Assembly (NCBI GenBank): GCA_944323285.1
Contig: CALURV010000033.1
Coordinates: 1 to 64,000 of the forward strand
Source of the DNA: Candidatus Gastranaerophilales bacterium
Lineage (GTDB): Bacteria; Cyanobacteriota; Vampirovibrionia; Gastranaerophilales; Gastranaerophilaceae
Length of the DNA stretch: 64,000 nucleotides
Reading direction: 5' to 3'
Shown here: in pieces, positions 63,995-64,000 of the stretch
Position numbering within the stretch: position 1 is the stretch's first letter
How the letters are laid out: every line of letters starts with the position of its first letter
Position numbers and translations under genes: made by a program
Notes under the pieces: generated by a model
What the model saw: the letters and a program-made list of their open reading frames with translations, nothing else
Database searches by the model: none
Told to the model about the DNA's origin: nothing

Positions 63995-64000
63995 TTTGTT

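Noticed and set aside
1-64000. tRNA or rRNA genes
   Set aside because: I saw no cloverleaf-like GTTCRANNC plus acceptor pairing in the intergenic gaps, but no covariance search was possible.

Overview
The window is an AT-rich bacterial chromosome segment. It carries about 55 intact-looking protein genes, one broken tRNA-synthetase gene, no rRNA or tRNA gene that I could see, no transposase and no CRISPR array. The mix of features suggests a non-photosynthetic relative of Cyanobacteria, most likely a gut-type Melainabacteria/Vampirovibrionia (Gastranaerophilales). These features are SLH-domain and AsmA envelope proteins, a fused PilM-PilN, a SigB/SigF-like sigma factor, an anaerobic ribonucleotide reductase, and small lineage-restricted proteins starting MKI/MKV-x-P. 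That assignment is inference from gene content, not from a marker-gene search. The standard genetic code fits all reading frames.

Layout. 0.2-6 kb: PRPP synthetase, then a very AT-rich operon of a GT-C-like membrane protein, a UbiA-family enzyme resembling decaprenyl-phosphate phosphoribosyltransferase, and a B12-binding radical SAM protein. 6-12 kb: an M16 protease, then PilZ, histidine kinase and REC-HD-GYP genes (c-di-GMP signalling). 12-21 kb: proS and several lineage-specific proteins (TPR with HExxH, HNH-like, membrane proteins, SLH protein). 21-29 kb: murA, cdd, a sigma factor, prepilin peptidase, recA, secDF. 29-36 kb: PilO, PilMN fusion, rlmB, primary-type sigma factor, rsfS, then an ECF sigma/zinc anti-sigma module bracketed by Spy-like periplasmic proteins. 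36-45 kb: a 1500-residue AsmA-like protein, a 7TM-HD (PgpH-type) phosphodiesterase, ybeY, dgkA. 45-54 kb: glycosyltransferases, GAF/HD-GYP and LuxR-type regulators, a LOG-family protein, and a helicase-nuclease fusion. 54-58 kb: gltX with an in-frame TAA, nrdG, nrdD. 58-60 kb: a small regulatory island with three XRE regulators, a regulator remnant and direct repeats. 60-64 kb: OppBC-type permeases, MgtC, and a PlsC-like acyltransferase.

The most striking non-genic signal is a dispersed intergenic repeat family. It has five full or short (-two-hairpin) copies in the first 21 kb alone and about nine recognisable copies plus fragments overall. The copies sit directly behind stop codons, often filling the whole gap between convergent genes. 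The elements are modular arrays of hairpins: a first terminator-like stem, two removable internal stems, and a 33-nt terminal stem-loop. In one copy the terminal stem-loop is an exact inversion of the sequence in its sister copies. The second striking signal is gltX, where one GAA-to-TAA change splits an otherwise intact 490-codon frame.
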